A stretch of DNA of 64,000 bases from Orobanche coerulescens (Eukaryota > Streptophyta > Magnoliopsida > Lamiales > Orobanchaceae): the NCBI GenBank assembly GCA_033398695.1, contig CM065818.1:82208092-82272091 (forward strand), in the 5' to 3' direction. The notes beneath the pieces are model-generated. The model worked only from the letters and a program-made list of their open reading frames with translations. It did not search any database and was not told the origin of the DNA. Positions 59,137 through 64,000 of this stretch are shown piece by piece (position 1 is the first letter of the stretch; each line of letters begins with the position of its first letter). The position numbers and the translations under genes were made by a program.

Positions 59137-62100
59137 TTAAGAAATAAATAGTTCGGAGTATTCCACCCGCATCTTCTCTTCCATCTCCCAAGTCGCCTCT
59201 TCGACTCCATGCCTCGACCATTGCACTTTAACCAGTGGAATGGTCTTATGCCGAAGTTGTTTCTCACGGCGCTCAAGAATCTTCACGGGTTTCTCCGGAA
59301 AGGTAATATCCTCGGCTACGTCAATCTCACTGTAGTCGATAATGTGGCTCGGATCCAGTCGTACTTCCTCAATCAGGACACATGAAAAACACTATGGACG
59401 TGACTCAAAGGTGGAGGTAACGCCAAGCGATAAGCTAAATCTCAACTCTGTCCAAAATCTCGAAAGGTCCGATATACCTTGGGTGAGTTTCCCCTTTTCC
59501 CGGCGGAAAACTCCTGCAGTCGGCGATACTTTGAGCAAAACATGATCCCCACTTCAAACTCCAAGGGTCGACGATGAGTATCGGCGTAAGATTTCTGACG
59601 ACTGCGGGCGATCGATGTCGATCTCGGATAATAGAAATCTTTTCCTTGGTCTCCAACAACATATCCGGTTCCGTCCCAACTAGCTCGAAGCCTCGTCCCA
59701 ACATAATGGCGTCTACATCGCCTACCATAGAGTGCCTCGAAGGTGCCATTTTGATCGACGCATGCGGCTATTATTGTAAGCAAACTCGATCAACGACAAG
59801 TGAAGCTCCCAATCATTACTCGATCTAAGGCACAAGCCCGCAACATATCCTCCAACGTCTGAATCGTCCTCTGCATCGGCCGTCCGACTAAGGATGAAAG
59901 GAAGTGCTCAATCTCAACTCGGTACCGGATCACGATGAACGGCTGCCAAAATGCGTCTGAAGCGGCCGTCTCGATCGAAACAATGGTCTTGGGGGCACCG
60001 TGTAACCTCACGATCTCAGCGATAAAGGTTCGAGCCAATCTATCCGGTCCCCAAGTATCCTTAATACCCAAGAAGTGTGCAGACTTGGTCAATCGATCGA
60101 CAATTACCCAAATCATATTCATTCCGATCGAGTTCTCGTATGCGATGATAAAATCCATTGAGATATCTTCCCACTTCCACTCGGGAATGGGAAGTGGTTT
60201 CAACAACCCCGCCGGTCGTTTATGTTCGATCTTGACTTGTTGACACGTCAAGCACCATAGTACAAACTCCGTAACATCCTTCTTCATGTTATTCCACCAA
60301 AAATTTTGCTTCAAATCTTTGTACATCTTACTCGTCCCGGGGTGGATTGAGTAAGGCGTAGCATGGGCTTCTCGGAGGATTCTCTGTCTCAACTCTAAAT
60401 CGTTCGCAACACAAAGTCTGCCCTGAAATCTCAGAATACTATCCTCATGTACCATAAAGCCAGGAGCTTTTCCTTTAAATACATCTTCCTTCAGTTGAGA
60501 AATCATCGGGTCACTCCACTGCTTCCCTTTGATGTCGTCAACTAAGGACGAAGTAATTTCGAGAGTACACAACTGTCCCTGTACTCGTTGAAGCCAAATT
60601 TCTATCCCTTGCTCAATTAGATCTTGATGAATTTTCGTCTGGGACGTAAGAACCTCGATCATTTGAAGCGATGCCGATTTGAGGCTCAAAGCATCCGCAA
60701 CGACATTGGCTTTCCCGGGGTGGTAAAGAATTTCCAGATCATAATCCTTTATCAACTCTAGCCAACGTCTCTGTCTCATATTCAGCTCCTTCTGGCTGAA
60801 AATATACTTCAGGCTCTTGTGAGCGGTATAAATCCGGCACGGTGAACAATACAAATAATGCCGCCAAATCTTGAGTGCGAAGACAATTGCGGCCAACTCT
60901 AAATCGTGAGTAGGATAATTCATCTCGTAAGGCTTTAGTTGTCGTGACGCAAAAGCTATTGTCTTATCCTGTTGTATAAGAACACACCCCAGGCCTTGAC
61001 CCGAAGCGTCACTGTAGACTGCAAAGCCCTCGCTACCATGCGGTAAAGTTAATATTGGCGCTGAAGTCAAACGTCTTTTTAGTTCATCGAAGCTCTGTTG
61101 TCTCTCATCCGTCCAAACAAACTTTTCGGTCTTCTCGAGTAATTTCGTAAGCGGTCGAGCGAGTTTCGAGAACCCCTCGACAAACCGACGGTAATACCCA
61201 GCAAGGCCCAAAAAGCTACGAACCACCTTAACATTTTTAGGCGGTGCCCAGCCTAGCACTGCCTCGATCTTCTGCGGGTCTACACGAACCCCTTCGTCCG
61301 AAATCATATGGCCGAGAAACATAACTTCTTCCAACCAAAACTCACATTTCGAGAATTTTGCATAGAGGTGCTCGGTTCTCAAAATGTCCAAGACCAAACG
61401 CAAGTGTCAGGCATGTTCCTCCTTATCTCGAGAATAGATTAAGATGTCGTCAATAAAGACGACTACACACCTTTCGAGGTACTCGATGAATATTTTATTC
61501 ATTAATTGCATGAATACTGCCGGCGCATTTGTCAACCCAAAAGGCATAACTACAAATTCATAATGCCCATATCTCGTCCGAAATGCCGTCTTCCGAACGT
61601 CGGACTCCCTCACCCTGAGTTGATAATACCCGGATCTTAAATCAATTTTCGAGAAAATTGCAGCCCCTTGCAATTGGTCAAATAAATCGTCTATACGCGG
61701 TAGAGGGTACTTGTTCTTGATGGTTACTTTGTTCAGCTCGCGGTAGTCGATGCACAAACGTAGTGAACCATCTTTCTTCCTCACGAAAAGAACTGGCGCG
61801 CCCCAAGGCGAAGCTCTCGGTCTGATGTACCCTCTTTCCAGAAGTTCTCCCAACTGATTCTTCAATTCTTGCATTTCGGAAGGTGCCATCCGGTAAGGTG
61901 CTTTAGAAATCGGAAGCGCATCTGGCTCTAAGTCCGGTAAATTCTATCTCTCGATCTGGCGGTAATCCCGTAAGATCATCCGAAAAAACATCGGGATACT
62001 TATTAACAACCGGAATTGAAGAGAAATCGACTTCGCTTCTTTCCGTTTTCAAAGCATAACACCAATAGCCCGTACAACCTTTATTCAAAAGTTTTACGGC

Positions 62101-62313
62101 CTTCATGGCACTGATAAGTAACTTGGATTGGCCCGACTTACGTCCCAAAAATGAGTACTCAGATCCGTTTTTAGTCATCATGGTGATAACTTTGGTACGG
62201 TAATTCATAATCGCTTGGTGATTATTAAGCCAGTCCTCGCCGAGGATTACGTCCTCGCCTTCCATATCAACTACAATTAAATTCGATAACCATTCCATAC
62301 CGGATATGACCAC
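59137..62313 (-). pseudogene. pol: gypsy-2 protease-RT-RNase H-integrase-chromodomain, broken
   Basis: In element sense: protease end and linker (61,903-62,313), RT (61,407-61,889; [22 protein letters not shown]), RNase H and integrase (59,790-61,403; [30 protein letters not shown]), then a chromodomain-like tail ending at TAA 59,137-59,139. Breaks: a shift near 61,900, TGA at 61,404-61,406, loss of phase around the second integrase aspartate (about 59,950-59,980, [11 protein letters not shown] where ISDRDGR is expected), and repeated shifts from 59,790 to 59,400. The HPQTNG block is also damaged, so integrase is certainly inactive. Confidence 0.85.
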
Positions 62314-63320
62314 ACGTGTGACACTTTAATAGTGGAAAGTAGCATTCCGAACTAAAGTGGCCTGGACGACCACAATTATAGCAAGTTACTGTGCGATTTG
62401 AGGTACCCGGAGTGGGACGGTAACCCCTCTTCCCTTTATTAGAACGTGGCATTATCGGCAAAGCGGTTAGTAAATGCGTGACTTGAAAGTTGCCACCCTT
62501 AGAGCGAGAAAAATTTCCCCGACTTTACGCTTCTTGGTTCTTCAACGGTATCATTGTCGGGCTCAACATATCATGGGCTAAAGCTCTGTCACGATACTCT
62601 TTCAGTGTGGTACAAGCAAATCCGGCCATGTACCGCCGTAAGTCCAAATTCATCCGCATATCAAAATAACGGATCTTATCACGCTCGTTACGCACTTGAT
62701 CCTTCACATGGATCAATTGTTGGTTATACTCCACGATCGCTGCGAAAGCGGGAATATCTTGTGGTTTAGCCTCGAAGAAGGCTCGGATTCGCTCTCTCGT
62801 ACCGGCAAGGACAAAACTCGGCCTCCAAGAGCTCCTTAAATTCATCCCACGAGGCAATACGATCCTGTGGCTTGATGACCTTCCACCAAGTAGCGGCCTC
62901 CTTAGTGAGGAAATGCGAGCAATTGGTACTTTCCTCACCTCGGGGCAATCAACCGCTTCGAAAATCTTCTCCAATTCCGCTTGATCTTCCCGACTAGCAG
63001 TGCATGGCACCGCTAAAGCGTGGAGGGTGCATACGGATTACATTCTCAAGCAAGGCATCCGTGTTTGGGTTCGGGTTATTCGATTGAACAGTTTGGGCTA
63101 AAATGGTCATCGAGTAGCCAATTGTTGAAGTGCATTCGCCACGCCAACGTCTGCGTTGTTCCACGACCGTCGGCCCGTCGTGCGACTCTCGGTGTCGGGA
63201 TGCACCGAGTTCGACAAAGCGGGGTTGGTCGACCCGCAATGGCCCGATGGAAACGGCGCGCCCTTCCCTTCCTCGTCCACGGCCACGACCACGGCCACGG
63301 CCCCTACCGGTGACATCTTG
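62267..63320 (-). pseudogene. gag: gypsy-2 Gag with Arg-Gly start and zinc knuckle, broken
   Basis: The N-terminus is a run of about nine Arg-Gly pairs (about 63,270-63,320). MHPPRFSG, FEAVDCPEVRKVPIA, FDMRMNLDLRRYMAGF and DRALAHDM mark the gag core (62,525-63,030). The zinc knuckle CYNCGRPGHFSSEC is at 62,342-62,383. Frames change near 63,000 and in the 62,780-62,950 stretch (the ATWW block and the FCP block are in different phases), and a stop precedes the knuckle. A second knuckle is only hinted at (KCHTCG). Confidence 0.78.
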
Positions 63321-63541
63321 AAGAACACACAAGGTACGTAACCAAAATTCAAGCATACGACATTAAGGTGATCGATTCTCAAGAATATCCATAGAAGAAG
63401 CATAACGAATAAGGAAACATTAGAAGAGTAAGAGGTCTTACAAGTACCGGTCGCCTTTGTGATGATGGCGAGTAGTGATCATGTGGACAATTGACGACTC
63501 ATTCGACCCGAAAGACCGGCCCTAGGTATCCATAGACCTAA

Positions 63542-63552
63542 GCTCGATACCA
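63542..63552 (-). other. gypsy-2 primer binding site, one base short
   Basis: Element sense TGGTATCGAGC lacks one A relative to TGGTATCAGAGC of gypsy-1. It lies five bases inside the right LTR. Confidence 0.75.
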
Positions 63553-63557
63553 TATTC

Positions 63558-64000
63558 GTAACACCCCAAGTTATTCAGGGTATATTACAGCGCCGTGAGC
63601 CCCGCCGTGGGACCCACAAGGCTAAATATACGCGGAACTGTAAACTTTGACCGAGAAGGTCTACACACAATAGAATGAAAACATTACAATGGTATTCAAA
63701 AACAGAACCAATATATTCACAGACATCACAATATGAACCAATACTTCGGCAAACACAGGCCGGGAATCAAAGAAAATGGGAAACAATACTCGAGTATTCA
63801 ATAACCAATCCAGTACAACAACACTGAACGGAAAACTCATAACACCACTGGAAGGAAGACACAGTATCACACTTGCCCACCATCTTCATGCCGACCCGAT
63901 ACCTGCCTGTCTGACCTCCTGGAACCTGAAATACATGAAACGTATTTCCCCCATAAAGGGGTTAGCCGTCGAATAGCTAGTGCAAGTATATCAATACGAA
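63558..64000 (-). repeat. gypsy-2 5' LTR (right), partial
   Basis: Matches 57,096-57,540 almost fully. The first T of TGTAACACC is missing here. The hairpin CCCC-ATAAA-GGGG recurs at 63,948-63,961. The rest lies outside the window. Confidence 0.9.

Larger units (their letters stand above)
57095..64000 (-). mobile_element. Ty3/gypsy chromovirus (gypsy-2), right LTR runs off the window
   Basis: The left LTR (57,095-59,101) and the start of the right LTR (63,558 onward) enclose a minus-strand gag-pol. In the roughly 440 bases where both LTRs can be compared I count three transitions and two one-base gaps, so the insertion is young. The coding region is nevertheless badly broken. The chromodomain-like tail (QWSRHGVEEATWEMEEKMR) and Arg-Gly-rich Gag start match gypsy-1, so they are related chromoviruses. 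It is inserted in LTR-E; GATTG (57,090-57,094) is the expected target copy. Confidence 0.9.

Overview
This window is plant nuclear DNA made almost wholly of nested, decayed transposable elements. I see Ty3/gypsy chromoviruses, Ty1/copia elements, a plant CACTA transposon with TNP2 and a Ulp1-type second gene, initiator-Met tRNA primer sites, GT-AG introns and plant TATA boxes. Nothing looks bacterial or organellar. A degraded non-retroviral gene at 20.8-23.7 kb resembles, from memory, a multicopy family of Lamiales genomes; that hint to lineage is weak. No intact host gene was found.

Layout. 1-9,778 plus 19,446-19,940: a CACTA (En/Spm) element on the minus strand. It carries a broken TNP2 gene (5,760-8,769) and a multi-exon second gene (about 87-5,050) whose introns hold long CA/TG arrays. 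Its left end lies outside the window. 9,779-19,445: a 9.7-kb chromovirus (gypsy-1, minus strand) inserted into the CACTA, with both LTRs. 19,941-23,880: two partial copies of the degraded gene; the CACTA sits in one of them. 24.6-28.0 kb: copia-A, minus. 28.0-31.2 kb: chromoviral LTR fragments and a pol tail, minus. 31.2-31.8 kb: unclassified. 31.8-36.6 kb and 50.4-55.5 kb: plus-strand copia sequences (copia-B and copia-C), partly duplicated. 36,603-50,413: an unusual non-autonomous element inserted in copia-C gag, made of three 4.34-kb LTRs separated by two 391-bp interiors and flanked by one 5-bp target duplication. 55.5-56.75 kb: copia-D fragment, minus. 56,753-57,094: a truncated gypsy LTR. 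57,095-64,000: a second chromovirus (gypsy-2, minus), running off the window.

The most interesting signals are the three-LTR element and a shared design in the chromoviral LTRs. Just upstream of the TATA box each complete LTR carries an array of about ten to twelve copies of a short perfect palindrome. The spacing and position are similar between families, but the palindrome differs: TTACGTACGTAA in several families, GTGCCGCGGCAC in gypsy-2, and an AGCGCGCT type in the truncated LTR. I know of no standard annotation for such arrays.

All coding regions here are interrupted by stops or frameshifts, so movement of any of them would need proteins supplied by other copies. Relative order of events read from nesting: gene copies, then CACTA, then gypsy-1; copia-C, then the three-LTR element; copia-D, then the truncated LTR, then gypsy-2.
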